Shown here: piece after piece, positions 1 to 9,341 of the stretch
Numbering within the stretch: position 1 is the stretch's first letter
How the letters are laid out: each line of letters begins with the position of its first letter
Origin: Acidobacteriota bacterium
GTDB lineage: Bacteria > Acidobacteriota > Terriglobia > Bryobacterales > Bryobacteraceae
DNA: 59,088 nt
Reading direction: 5' to 3'
Assembly: GCA_005808475.1 (NCBI GenBank)
Contig: SYLY01000291.1
Location: forward strand, 1-59,088
Notes under the pieces: generated by a model
The model's database searches: none
What the model was told of the DNA's origin: nothing
What the model saw: only the letters and a program-made list of their open reading frames with translations
Position numbers and translations under genes: made by a program

Positions 1-137
1 ACCCGCTCGGCTGCACCGGCGCCAAGCTCACCGCGTCGATCCTGCGCGAAATGCGGCGGCGCGGATCGCGCTACGGCATGGTGACCATGTGCATCGGCGG
101 CGGACAGGGCGCGGCGGGCGTGCTCGAATCGATGTGA
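1..137 (+). CDS. Thiolase family protein, C-terminal fragment (cut by window edge)
   Basis: The first 44 codons (frame starting at base 3) read as the end of a thiolase/acetyl-CoA acyltransferase. They begin at the PLG of the GHPLG region, whose preceding His would lie outside the window, and include the CIGGG motif that carries the second active-site Cys of the family (ATMCIGGG-type, here [10 protein letters not shown]). The protein ends GVLESM and stops at 135-137. Thiolases cleave or form 3-ketoacyl-CoA in fatty-acid metabolism; which subtype this is cannot be judged from the tail. The next gene's GTG start overlaps the stop (ATGTGA), so the two are likely co-transcribed. Confidence 0.88.
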   Translation, partial: PLGCTGAKLTASILREMRRRGSRYGMVTMCIGGGQGAAGVLESM

Positions 138-742
138 TCACGCCAACGCCGCGGTTTCTGTGGACGCTCGCCGGCGCGGTGGGCGCGGTGCTCGCTTGGT
201 CCGGCGTCGGCCCGTACGACCGGTTCACGTGGGTGCTCGAGGTGATGCCCGCGCTGATCGCCTTTCCGATTCTGGTGTTCACCTGGCGCCGGTTTCCATT
301 GACCCGAACGGTCTACGTGCTGATCGCGATCCACGCCGCGATCCTGATGGTAGGCGGCAAGTACACGTACGCCAAGGTGCCGCTGTTCGATTGGATTCGC
401 GACCTCACCGGCGGCGCCCGCAACAGCTACGACGGAGTCGGCCACTTCGCCCAGGGGTTCGTGCCCGCGATGGTGGCGCGCGAAATTCTGCTGCGAACCA
501 CGCCGCTGCGGCGAGGGAAGATGCTGACGTTCCTGGTCTTCAGCGTGTGCGTGGGTCTGAGCGCGGTGTACGAGTTCGTGGAGTGGGGGGCCGCCTACCT
601 GACCGGCGAGGCGGCGAACGACTTTCTCGGCACGCAAGGCGATCCGTGGGACACGCAGAAGGACATGGCGCTCTGTTCGATCGGCGCGGTGGTTGCGTTG
701 GCGCTGCTAAGCCGGCGTCACGACCGGGAACTCGGCGGCTGA
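134..742 (+). CDS. DUF2238 (YjdF-type) integral membrane protein
   Basis: A 202-residue protein with about five hydrophobic helices. It carries the DUF2238 hallmarks: an acidic/aromatic stretch around [10 protein letters not shown], then a YEFVEW motif, and near the C-terminus [10 protein letters not shown] followed by a last hydrophobic helix. I chose the GTG at 134, which overlaps the thiolase stop, over the in-frame ATG at 89; that ATG would add 15 Arg-rich residues lying over the thiolase frame. Family function is unknown; the location is the inner membrane. The stop is 2 bases from the convergent gene's stop. Confidence 0.8.
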   Translation: MITPTPRFLWTLAGAVGAVLAWSGVGPYDRFTWVLEVMPALIAFPILVFTWRRFPLTRTVYVLIAIHAAILMVGGKYTYAKVPLFDWIRDLTGGARNSYDGVGHFAQGFVPAMVAREILLRTTPLRRGKMLTFLVFSVCVGLSAVYEFVEWGAAYLTGEAANDFLGTQGDPWDTQKDMALCSIGAVVALALLSRRHDRELGG

Positions 743-744
743 CC

Positions 745-1779
745 TCAGTCCTCGGGTTCGCGGCTGGCCAGTTCGGCTTCGATGTCCTCGATGGCAGGCA
801 GGCTGCCTTGGAACTCGGCGGGTAGCCTTTCCAGATGGCGAAACTCGGCGATCCCCATCGGCGCCGACGTACCGCGCAGGGCGTACTCCACCACGAGCCG
901 CTTCTTCGTTTTGCACAGGATCAGACCGATACTGGGCTGATCGGATGGATGCCGGAGGAGATCGTCGACCGCGGCGAGGTAGAAGTTCATCTTGCCGGCG
1001 TGCTCGGGGACGAAGGGTCCACCCTTCAAATCCAGGACGACGAAACAGCGGAGCTTCAAGTGGTAGAACAGCAGGTCGAGCCGGTACTCCTCGCCCGCCA
1101 CTTCGATCGGGTACTGGCTTCCTACGAACGCGAATCCAACGCCGAGCTCCAGAAGGAACTTGCGGATGTGGTCGACGAGTCCAGTTTCCAGTTCGCGCTC
1201 GCGGGCGTCGTGGGACAGGGTGAGGAAGTCGAAGTTGTAGGGATCCTTCAGGAGTTGCCGCGCCAGATCGGACTGAGGTTCGGGGAGGGTGCGGTCGAAG
1301 TTGGTGATCGCCTTCCCCTGACGGCGATGGAGTCCGGCCTCGATCTGGATCGCGAGAGTGTTCCGGCTCCAGCCATTGTCGATAGCGGCTCGCGCGTACC
1401 AGAGGCGTTCTCCGGGTTCCTTGATTCTGTCGAGCATAACGCAGTTGTGGAACCACGGTAATTTTGCAGCAAGCTGCTGCAAAATCGATTTGTCGGGCCA
1501 CGCCTCGGCAAACGCCTTCATGTAGCCGAGGTTTCTGGCCGACAAACCCTTCATCTCAGGGAATTGGGCCGCCAAGTCGCGAGCGAGGCGGGGAATGACG
1601 CCCCTGCCCCACCCTTCCTCCCGCTGCCGCGCGAGAATCTCCCTGCCGATGCCCCAATAGAGCAGCACCAGTTCCTGGTTGACCGCCGCCGCGGCGCAGG
1701 TCTGCGCCGAGCGAATCCGCTCCTTGATCGACGCAAGGAGCGAGGCGTATGTTTGCGCGCTCGCTTCTCGAATTTCCAT
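745..1779 (-). CDS. YhcG/DUF1016-family protein with PD-(D/E)XK nuclease domain
   Basis: A 344-residue cytoplasmic protein. The N-terminal half is the DUF1016 helical region (NQELVLLYWGIGREI, later GLSARNLGYMKAFAEAWP). The C-terminal half is the nuclease-like core, with YRLDLLFYH followed by VVLDLKGGPF. The Asp of RLDLL and the DLK triplet match the D...(D/E)XK active-site pattern, with Asp where many relatives have Glu. Length is normal for the family. Members are often found near restriction-modification or mobile DNA, but no R-M genes are visible here. The ATG at 1779 has no clear Shine-Dalgarno sequence. Confidence 0.9.
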   Translation of the reverse strand: MEIREASAQTYASLLASIKERIRSAQTCAAAAVNQELVLLYWGIGREILARQREEGWGRGVIPRLARDLAAQFPEMKGLSARNLGYMKAFAEAWPDKSILQQLAAKLPWFHNCVMLDRIKEPGERLWYARAAIDNGWSRNTLAIQIEAGLHRRQGKAITNFDRTLPEPQSDLARQLLKDPYNFDFLTLSHDARERELETGLVDHIRKFLLELGVGFAFVGSQYPIEVAGEEYRLDLLFYHLKLRCFVVLDLKGGPFVPEHAGKMNFYLAAVDDLLRHPSDQPSIGLILCKTKKRLVVEYALRGTSAPMGIAEFRHLERLPAEFQGSLPAIEDIEAELASREPED

Positions 1780-1921
1780 GGCGGAACATCCGCGCCTGGC
1801 GGGACTCCGTCAGAGTCGAACTGACCGGCGCCCGAAAACGAACGCCCAGCGGTTTTGAAGACCGTGCCCACCACCGGATGAAATGGAGTCCCACTGGCGA
1901 TGTTACCATCGCCCGCCGCGA

Positions 1922-4255
1922 TCAGATCGCGCCGATCGAGATGGTCCGCTCGACAGGGCCGGCGCGAATATGGAACACGTTCGAGCCGGGCGACGGACCC
2001 ATCCGGACGGTCACCTGCCACATGCCCGGGTAGATCCGGTTGACGCTTGCCGCCGAGACCACGCTGCCGCCTCCCGATTCCACCGATGCTTCCGGCGCCA
2101 GATCCAGCACCGCCGACGCGCTCGAGTCGCCTAACCGGACATAGAGCGAATACGTCCGGCCCACTCGCGGCGTGTCACTGAAGCCCTCGAGGATGGTCAT
2201 CGAAACCGGCTTGCCGTCCTTGACTCCATGCCAGTAGGGAACCCGGACATCGATGCCGCTGAACGTCCCCCGCACCGTCACGAAGCCCGAGTATTCGCCC
2301 GGCGCGAGTCCAGCCGCGATCCATCGCAACTCGACCCTTTTCGTCTCGCCGGGGTTGAGTGCGATCGTGGATTCCGAGAACGACGGAGCGGAGTTGCCGG
2401 ACACCGGATCGAGAATGAGCGCGAACGAATCCGCTTCACCGCCGACGTTGGTCAGCGACAGCAAATGGCCGGCGTCGACCGAACCAGTCCCCGCGCCGAA
2501 GTGCAGCGACACAGGCGACGCCGCCACGGTGGCTCTCACCGCCGCGTCGAAGTTCAGCAATCCCGCGCCGCCGTCGCGCAACCCGGCGGGATACGCGGCC
2601 GCGGTGTTGATCACCAGCGAACGGATCTGGGCCGCGGTCAGCTTCGGTCTTGCCGATTTCACGGCGGCGGCGGCCCCGGCGACCAAGGGCGCCGAAAAGC
2701 TGGTGCCGCTCGTTACGCGATATCCGTTCTTGCTGAATAACTCGCCCTGAGCGGCCAACGATTGCGCCGCGGTGTAAAAGCTGGTTCCGGGCGCGACCAG
2801 ATCCGGCTTGATCAGATCGGCGACACTCGGACCGCGGGCGGAGAATCCCGCCATCCGCGTGGGGTCGGAAGGAAACGTGAGCCCGGAGAACCGGATCTCG
2901 ATGCTCGCGCCCGGTTGGTCCGCCAGAATCCGTTTCAGCCGCAGCCCGTCTTCATTGGAGATCATCATGCCCGGCAGCGAAGCCGCCCCGGTGTCCATTC
3001 CCCCGGCCGGCCGGTCGTCCGTGTAAACGACGACAGCCGTGGCGCCCGCCCGCCGCGCGTTCTCGAACTTGTCCTCGAAGAAGCACGTTCCGCGCAGGAT
3101 CAGGGCGACCCTGCCGGCGATCGAACCGGCCGGCAGCGCCGAGCATGCCAAACCGTCGTTGCCCAACGACGTCACGTCCAACAGCGCGCCGCTCAATGGC
3201 GCCTCGGGAACCACCGTCCCGGGCTGTCCGCGATAACTCTCTCCGTTGACCGAAATACCGCCGCCGAGCGTTCGAGCGTTGTTCGAAGAGCCCACCACGA
3301 TCGCCGCCGGGGAGCCACTGGCCAGCGTTGAGAGGCTCCCGGGGGCCGGTCCGTCGTTGCCCGCGGCTACCACCACCACCACGCCGGCGTCGGCGGCCCG
3401 TTGCACGGCGCGAACCATGGCATCGCTGGCGGGATCGCCCGCGGGCACCGATCCAAGGCTGAGGTTGATCACGTCCATGCCATCCGTCACGGCGTCCTCA
3501 ATCGCGCGTAGGATCGTCGAAATCGGGGCTCCGGAGTTCGGCGTATCCGGGAAAACCTTGTAGTTCCCGAGAAACGCCCGCGGCGCGACGCCGGAAATCT
3601 GGCCGAACGGCGCCGCGTGCGGTTTGCCGGCCGCCGCCATCGCGACCGCCGTGCCGTGTCCGCCGTAGTCGGCCGGAGTCTGCGCGGAATAGGATCGCGC
3701 CACGATCACCTTGGAACTCGTGCCCGCCAAATCCGAATCGCGCGTGCCACGCGGAAATCCCTGGGGAGCGGCCAGCGTGTCGTCGCGCAGACCGGGATGA
3801 TCCTGATCGATTCCGCTATCGACGATCGCGATCTTCATCCCGGCTCCGGCGTTGGCGAATCCGCCCAATGCGGTCCAAGCTTCCGGCGCATGAATCAGCG
3901 GGATCGCCGCGTCCAGCGCCCGGCGCACCATGTAGACCGGATAGACGCGCCGCACGCCAGGCAGCGATTCGAGCGCCGCGCGCCCGCCGGGACTGCGGAC
4001 CGCGTACGCGTTGAGCAGCACGTCGTAGGTGTCGAGCACCGCCGCGCCACGATCCTCCATCGAGCGCCGCAGGGCGAGCTTGCCCGGCGAGGGCGCCCGC
4101 TTAGAGAGGCTCCGGGAGACGGCCGCCGGAGTCTCGTCCATCTCGACGATAAACTCGTCCTCGACGATCTGCGCCGAAAGCGCGGCGGACAAAAGAAACG
4201 CCGCGAAAAACCGGTCAGCGAACCGGAATATTGGAGGTCTTGGAGACGATGCCAT
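1922..4255 (-). CDS. Exported S8 subtilisin-family serine peptidase with PA domain
   Basis: A 777-residue protein. An N-terminal hydrophobic export signal (ends near ALSAQ) is followed by a propeptide-like region and a subtilase catalytic domain. The Asp is in IVDSGIDQDH, the His in GGHGTAVA, the oxyanion Asn in VVAAGNDG and the Ser in SGTSFSAPLVAGAAA. A protease-associated (PA) domain is inserted between oxyanion region and Ser (around GRVALILRGTCFFEDKFENA). The C-terminal ~200 residues are beta-rich. It is the second gene of a pair: its ATG lies 41 bases inside the end of the upstream subtilase gene, so the two are probably translated from one mRNA. Role inferred: extracellular protein degradation. 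Confidence 0.9.
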   Translation of the reverse strand: MASSPRPPIFRFADRFFAAFLLSAALSAQIVEDEFIVEMDETPAAVSRSLSKRAPSPGKLALRRSMEDRGAAVLDTYDVLLNAYAVRSPGGRAALESLPGVRRVYPVYMVRRALDAAIPLIHAPEAWTALGGFANAGAGMKIAIVDSGIDQDHPGLRDDTLAAPQGFPRGTRDSDLAGTSSKVIVARSYSAQTPADYGGHGTAVAMAAAGKPHAAPFGQISGVAPRAFLGNYKVFPDTPNSGAPISTILRAIEDAVTDGMDVINLSLGSVPAGDPASDAMVRAVQRAADAGVVVVVAAGNDGPAPGSLSTLASGSPAAIVVGSSNNARTLGGGISVNGESYRGQPGTVVPEAPLSGALLDVTSLGNDGLACSALPAGSIAGRVALILRGTCFFEDKFENARRAGATAVVVYTDDRPAGGMDTGAASLPGMMISNEDGLRLKRILADQPGASIEIRFSGLTFPSDPTRMAGFSARGPSVADLIKPDLVAPGTSFYTAAQSLAAQGELFSKNGYRVTSGTSFSAPLVAGAAAAVKSARPKLTAAQIRSLVINTAAAYPAGLRDGGAGLLNFDAAVRATVAASPVSLHFGAGTGSVDAGHLLSLTNVGGEADSFALILDPVSGNSAPSFSESTIALNPGETKRVELRWIAAGLAPGEYSGFVTVRGTFSGIDVRVPYWHGVKDGKPVSMTILEGFSDTPRVGRTYSLYVRLGDSSASAVLDLAPEASVESGGGSVVSAASVNRIYPGMWQVTVRMGPSPGSNVFHIRAGPVERTISIGAI

Positions 4256-7200
4256 TGGTTGTAATCACCACCGGCTGGACGCCCACGGGGGAATCGGCCG
4301 GAATCCGCACGTTGATCTGATAGAGTCCGACATTGCCTGGAGCAAGGCCGCTGAACAAGACTTCGGCGGGACGCGAGCCGATCGTCACTTCTGGTAACAC
4401 GCGGGTGGGCCGCAATGTATCGGTGGGAGTGGGCTCGCCGGTCGCGGGCGCATTGTCGACCGGTCCTAGACCGTTCACGTAAAGCTGTACCAATCCGCCC
4501 CGCTGCGCCGCGTTGTCCGGAGAGACCAGCAGGAAGCCGCTATCGAGCGCCCCCGCCAGCAGGCGGCCGCTGGACGGATCGGTGTATTCGAACGCGGCGG
4601 GCGAATAGTCGTTGAGCGGGACCGTGTAGAGGTCGCTCTGCACGTTACCGATGCTCACCTTCACGATCGCCGAGTTGAGCCCCTGCAATTCCCAGGGAAC
4701 CTGCACGTTGATCTGGCCATCGCTCACGAAGTAGATCTTGCCGGACGCGCTGATGCGGCGCTCCGGAACGTCGAAGCTGACGCTCACGCCCGCCAGACCG
4801 GTGGGCAGCCATGCCGTGGACGCAACGCGCAGCGAATCGGCCAGATCGCGCCCGAAGATCGACGCGAAGGAGCCGGGAGCGACGCCCCGGCCCACCTGAC
4901 CGCTGGCCGCGTTCGTCACGCCGTCGGTGCGAATCGTGGGCTGCAAGCGGCCGAAGCCGGAGAAAAACAGGTCCGTGTTGCCAATGGAAGCGGCGAACTC
5001 CTGCGGCCCGAGTCTCGGGCCCGCGATCACGGTGGCATCCGAGATGCCCAGATTGTCGGTGCGCGGAAACGCGGTATCGATGCGGCCGTCGCCGAGCGTG
5101 GCGCGATAGCGGACCGTCGCGTTGGAGACCGGGGCGCCATACTTGTCCACCGCCTTGAACGCGATGCGGAACCTCGAGTTCACCTGCGCGACGAAATCGA
5201 AGCCGCGCAGCGGAATCAGGTTGTCCACCACGTTGTCGCCCACGATGTAGAGGTACGGAATGCGGATCGGAACCGCGCCGCCCGAGATCACCACGTCGCC
5301 CTCGTACACGCCCGCGGAGGGACGTCCTCCGCTCAGCGAAAACGAAAGCTGCCGCGACCCGCGCCCGGGTACGGTGAAGCCAGACTGATCCACCGCCACT
5401 CGAGCCGTTTCCGTGAACCGGGGCTGGACCTCGACGCGCAGGTTCAATTGCGCCGCGCCGTGGTTGTTGATCCGCACCCCGGCCGACGGCAGCGCGCGCG
5501 CGGGATCGATGTAGCCGAACGAGAGAGTGGCGGGTTCGGCGGTGACATCCACTCGCGTCACATTCGCGGCGTCGATCTTTCCAGCTCCCACGGCGCGGAC
5601 GCTCGCGCGCACCAACTTGTCGTTATTGTCGAAGTCGTCGATCGCGGCCACCGCGGTGTTCACCACCGCCGACTTCACCTGCGCCGCCGTCGCGGCGCGG
5701 AAACGCTGCTTGAACAGGGCCGCCGCGCCCGCCGCTATCGGGGCCGCGAAACTGGTGCCCTGCGCCGCGACGAAGCCATCCGCCGAGTACATGTCGCCGT
5801 TGGGATCGAAGCTCTGTGTGGCCATGTAAATCGCTTGACCGGGCGCGACCACTTCGGGCTTGATATTGCCGCCGCCGATCCCCGGTCCGTACGAACTGAA
5901 GAAGGCGACGATGTCCGGATCGAACGGGGCCGCGACGGTGGACGGATCCATCGCCGCGACCGCGCCGGCGTTGCTCTCGAGGTAGTCGCGGAGCGCCTTG
6001 CCGTTCGCGCCGCCGATCATCGCCGCGGGGATGCCGGTCTCCTTGAGGCCTGTCATCGGGAACAGCGCGTTGGCATTCTCCGGCCGCTGCACGATCACGC
6101 CGGCCGCGCCCGCCTTCTGCGCGTTGTTGACCTTGGTGGAAAACGCGCAGCCGCCCTGCTCGACGATCGCGATGGTTCCGGAGAGCGAGCCGTTCGACAA
6201 CGGCGAGCACGCGCGCGCGTCCTCGCCTTGCGCCGCGCGCACATCGCGCAAAGGCGCGGTCAGCGGAACGGCGGGACGCGGACCGTCGCCGAACAACGCG
6301 AAGATCTGGGACAACGGCGGCGCGGCGCCCGTCACACGGATCGCGGAGAAGTAACGCTGCGAGTTGGTGGAAGCGCCCACCGTCAGCGCGCTCTCCACCG
6401 TGCCGGGCGTGTGGACGGAGTTGTAGGAAGGCGCGAACAGCCCGATGTCGCCATCGTTGCCGGCCGCGACCACGACGGTCATGCCCGCGCGGGTGGCCTG
6501 CTCCACCGCGTCCGCCCACGGATCGCAGGGGCGGTTGTTGGGCAGGTCGCACACCGTGCCACGATCGGCGGGGGACCAGACGGCGGGCCTGCCCAGCGAA
6601 AGCACCGCGATGTCCATGCCATCGCGGACCGCGTCGTCCAAGGCGCGAATCACGACATCGTCGAAGGTCGTGTCGTTGACGCCCGGCGAACCGAAGATCT
6701 TGTAGTTGCCCAGGAACGCCTTGGGCGCGACGCCGGACAGGGAGCCGAGCGGGCTGTCGTGCCGCGCGCCGGCCGCCATCATCGCGACGGCGGTGCCGTG
6801 CCCCACGCGGTCGCGCGCCGACAGATCGTCCGGCCGCGAGTCGAGAGGATTGTCGCCAAGCACCAGCATCTGCACGTAGCTGCGCGCGGCGATCACTTTG
6901 GTGGTGGTGAAGGAGCAGTCGGAGCCCGCGCATCGTGGAAACCCGGACGGCGCGGTGAGGGAAGGATCGCGAAAAGCGGGGTGCAAGTGGTCGATCCCAC
7001 TGTCGAGTACGGCGATCCGCACGCCCGATCCGGCGTTGGCTTCTCCGTTAAGATTGCGCCAGGCTTCCTGGGCCCGCACCAGTTCGAGAGCCTTGACGGC
7101 TTGCCGCTTGATCGGCAGCATCTCGACAACCCGGGCCACTCCGGGCAGCGATGCAAGTTCAGCGGCGCGCGCCGGATCGGCGGCCACGAAGATGGCGTTG

Positions 7201-7436
7201 AGCACAATCTGGGCCGATCCCGTGATCTCCACCCGGCGGTCCGCCAGCGCGAGACGGAGCGTGGACTGCGCCGCCGCCAGCCGCGATTCGGAGCCGGCAG
7301 CCTTGGCTCCGGGCGCCGCCGATTCGGCCAATGGCGCGTCCCGAAGCAGCAAGGCGTAACGGGTTCGCCTCCCTTCGGCCGGCGAAATCGACGGCAGCGC
7401 CGCCAGAACGGCGAGGATCGTGTAAAATGTGTTCAC
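4215..7436 (-). CDS. Exported S8 subtilase with PA domain and TIGR03437 C-terminal domain
   Basis: A 1073-residue protein with a GTG start (7436) and a short signal peptide (ends PAEG). An inhibitor-I9-like propeptide covers about residues 30-120. The catalytic Asp is in AVLDSGIDHLHP, the His in VGHGTAVAM, the oxyanion Asn in VAAGNDGD and the Ser in AQGTSFAAPIAAGAAAL; a PA domain is inserted (GTIAIVEQGGCAFSTKV). Beta-sandwich segments follow, then the Solibacter-type domain TIGR03437 in the last ~240 residues (GVTNAASGQVGRGVAPGSFA, later FVSDGQINVQVPWE and YVNGLGPVDNAPATG). The downstream subtilase overlaps its 3' end by 41 bases. The two are diverged paralogues, not recent copies. Confidence 0.92.
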   Translation of the reverse strand: MNTFYTILAVLAALPSISPAEGRRTRYALLLRDAPLAESAAPGAKAAGSESRLAAAQSTLRLALADRRVEITGSAQIVLNAIFVAADPARAAELASLPGVARVVEMLPIKRQAVKALELVRAQEAWRNLNGEANAGSGVRIAVLDSGIDHLHPAFRDPSLTAPSGFPRCAGSDCSFTTTKVIAARSYVQMLVLGDNPLDSRPDDLSARDRVGHGTAVAMMAAGARHDSPLGSLSGVAPKAFLGNYKIFGSPGVNDTTFDDVVIRALDDAVRDGMDIAVLSLGRPAVWSPADRGTVCDLPNNRPCDPWADAVEQATRAGMTVVVAAGNDGDIGLFAPSYNSVHTPGTVESALTVGASTNSQRYFSAIRVTGAAPPLSQIFALFGDGPRPAVPLTAPLRDVRAAQGEDARACSPLSNGSLSGTIAIVEQGGCAFSTKVNNAQKAGAAGVIVQRPENANALFPMTGLKETGIPAAMIGGANGKALRDYLESNAGAVAAMDPSTVAAPFDPDIVAFFSSYGPGIGGGNIKPEVVAPGQAIYMATQSFDPNGDMYSADGFVAAQGTSFAAPIAAGAAALFKQRFRAATAAQVKSAVVNTAVAAIDDFDNNDKLVRASVRAVGAGKIDAANVTRVDVTAEPATLSFGYIDPARALPSAGVRINNHGAAQLNLRVEVQPRFTETARVAVDQSGFTVPGRGSRQLSFSLSGGRPSAGVYEGDVVISGGAVPIRIPYLYIVGDNVVDNLIPLRGFDFVAQVNSRFRIAFKAVDKYGAPVSNATVRYRATLGDGRIDTAFPRTDNLGISDATVIAGPRLGPQEFAASIGNTDLFFSGFGRLQPTIRTDGVTNAASGQVGRGVAPGSFASIFGRDLADSLRVASTAWLPTGLAGVSVSFDVPERRISASGKIYFVSDGQINVQVPWELQGLNSAIVKVSIGNVQSDLYTVPLNDYSPAAFEYTDPSSGRLLAGALDSGFLLVSPDNAAQRGGLVQLYVNGLGPVDNAPATGEPTPTDTLRPTRVLPEVTIGSRPAEVLFSGLAPGNVGLYQINVRIPADSPVGVQPVVITTNGIVSKTSNIPVR

Positions 7437-7659
7437 GGCTTTCTGTAGGGACGCGTCGCGGTACGCCCCGGTTCCGAAACCTCGATTCTACGCCGGAACG
7501 TCCGGGAGAGCACGAAATTTCGACGAGAGCGGCTTGGATCGCGTTTCGCGCCTGTGGTACCCTTGATACGCTTCCCATGAGCCGCTTTCCGAACGTTTCC
7601 TTTCACGCCAGAACCGGATCGAAGCAACCCCTCGCCCCACGGAGCTAAGCGCCACCCGA

Positions 7660-8163
7660 ATGAGTTTTACCGTCTTCCTTGGCAACCTTCCCACTTGGGT
7701 AACCGCCGACGACATCAAGTCCTGGCTGACCGCCGAAAATCTAGTGGCGGATCAGATCAAGGTGATCCGCAACCCCGAAACCCAGGAATCGAAAGGTTTC
7801 GCCTTCATCGAAGCTCCGAACAACGACGAAATGCAGTCGATCATTCGCCGCTTCGATCGCGCGCCTCTGGAAGACCGGCTTCTGCGAGCGAACCCCGCGC
7901 AGCCCCCCAAGGGCAAGCGCGCGCCGGGCGCTCCCATGGGCGCTCCGGCTCCGTCCGAACAGCGCACCGGCGGCTATCGCGAAGGCGCTCCGGCAAGCGC
8001 GCCCCCGCGCCGCACCGGACCTCCGCCAACAGGCGGAAGTCCGGCCGCCAGCGCGACGGCTCCTCCATCCGCCGCCGTGGCGCAACGGCGCGACCGCAAG
8101 CGAGGCGGACGCTCCGGCGGCCCGCAAAGCGCCTTCGCCGAGGAACTGGCCAAAGCGCTCTAA
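7660..8163 (+). CDS. RRM-domain RNA-binding protein
   Basis: A 167-residue protein with one N-terminal RNA recognition motif. RNP2 is VFLGNL (residues 5-10) and RNP1 is KGFAFIEA (about 45-52), the typical single-RRM architecture of bacterial Rbp proteins. The C-terminal half is a low-complexity Pro/Ala/Gly/Arg-rich tail (GAPMGAPAP, RTGPPPTGG, RDRKRGGRSGG), likely disordered and RNA-interacting. Such proteins bind single-stranded RNA in the cytoplasm; the target is unknown. Its stop overlaps the convergent symporter's stop by 4 bases. The 220 bases upstream contain no other gene that I can support. Confidence 0.9.
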   Translation: MSFTVFLGNLPTWVTADDIKSWLTAENLVADQIKVIRNPETQESKGFAFIEAPNNDEMQSIIRRFDRAPLEDRLLRANPAQPPKGKRAPGAPMGAPAPSEQRTGGYREGAPASAPPRRTGPPPTGGSPAASATAPPSAAVAQRRDRKRGGRSGGPQSAFAEELAKAL

Positions 8164-9341
8164 CTTCGCGAAGCTCCCTCCCATCGCGCGATCGCGGTGG
8201 GAGCCACGCAGTGCCCCAGCACGTTCACTCCGGTGCGGACCATGTCGATCGCGGCGTCCACGCCCAGCAGCATCGCCAAGCCTTCCATCGGCAGTTGGAA
8301 CGATCCGAACAGCGCGCCCAGAATCACGAAGTTCGCGCGTGGAATCCCCGCCACGCCTTTGCTGGTCAGCTTGAGCGTGAGCAAAATCGCTGCTTGCTCC
8401 CAGGACGGTAGCGAGCGTCCGGCGGCCTGGGCCACGAAGAACGCCGCCATCGCCAGGTGGATGGTGCTGCCCGCGGCGTTGAAACTCAGCCCCAGTGGCA
8501 CGACCAGCCCTAGCACCCTTTCTGGCACGCCGAACTCGCGCATCGACGCCAGAGTCGCGGGCAACGCGGCCGCGCTCGACGTGGTTCCAGCCCCCACCAA
8601 CACCGGTTCGCGAGCGGCGCGCGCGAACGCTCGCAATGGCACGCGAGCCCACAACAGCACCGGCAGCAACACCGCCGCCGCATAGAAGAGTTGCGCCGCC
8701 CAGGCCACGGCGGTGAACCGGCCGAGTCCGGCCAGCACACCCAGGCCGCCCTCGCCCAGCGCCGCCGCCATGGCCGCGAACACTCCGGCGGGCGCCGCGT
8801 ACATGACGATCGACGTGTAGCGGAACGACACTTGCGTCAACGCTTCGCAGAAGGCGCGCACCGGCTCGCCGCGCCCGCCCACCGCGTTCACGGCGAGCCC
8901 GAACAGCAGGCAGAACACCACGATTTGCAGCACGTCGCCGCGCGCCATCGCTTCGAACAGGCTTGCGGGGAACGACCGCTCCACGGCGTCGGCGAACGTC
9001 ATCGCGGACGCCCGAGGAGCGTCCGCGGCCTTCAACACCACGCCATCGCCGGGGCGGAACAGCGCTACCGCGCCCCATCCGATCAGAAGGGCGAGCGTCG
9101 TCACCGCCTCGAAATAGATCAGCGTTCGCAGGCCCAAGCGGCCCAGTCCACGCAACGATCCGGCGCCCGCCATCGCCGACACCAGCACGCCGAACAGCAG
9201 GGGAGCGACGATCGAGCGGATCAGCCGGAGGAACACCGAACTGACGGGCGCCAGCCCGCGAGCCCAGTCCGGCGCAAGAAGCCCGAACGCGGCGCCGCCG
9301 GCCATGGCCAGCGGAATCGCCGCGCCGGCGGGAATCCTCAC
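8160..9341 (-). CDS. Dicarboxylate/amino acid:cation symporter (SDF/DAACS family)
   Basis: A 393-residue inner-membrane carrier with eight or so hydrophobic segments. Family signatures are visible: the serine-rich re-entrant loop (AGTTSSAAALPATL), the conserved substrate/cation region (PLGLSFNAAGSTIHLAM, where glutamate transporters have NMDGTA) and the second loop (LTSKGVAGIPRANFVIL). The substitution of Ala-Ala-Gly-Ser for the usual MDGT argues for a substrate other than glutamate or C4-dicarboxylates; the true substrate is unknown. It starts with GTG at 9341 overlapping the TGA of the upstream aldolase gene (GTGA), so it is translationally coupled to it and may move the aldolase's substrate or product. 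Confidence 0.9.
   Translation of the reverse strand: MRIPAGAAIPLAMAGGAAFGLLAPDWARGLAPVSSVFLRLIRSIVAPLLFGVLVSAMAGAGSLRGLGRLGLRTLIYFEAVTTLALLIGWGAVALFRPGDGVVLKAADAPRASAMTFADAVERSFPASLFEAMARGDVLQIVVFCLLFGLAVNAVGGRGEPVRAFCEALTQVSFRYTSIVMYAAPAGVFAAMAAALGEGGLGVLAGLGRFTAVAWAAQLFYAAAVLLPVLLWARVPLRAFARAAREPVLVGAGTTSSAAALPATLASMREFGVPERVLGLVVPLGLSFNAAGSTIHLAMAAFFVAQAAGRSLPSWEQAAILLTLKLTSKGVAGIPRANFVILGALFGSFQLPMEGLAMLLGVDAAIDMVRTGVNVLGHCVAPTAIARWEGASRS

Noticed and set aside
5448..7448. 666-codon open frame on the plus strand
   Set aside because: Lies wholly opposite the subtilase gene; Arg/His-rich with no domain, a typical shadow in very GC-rich DNA.
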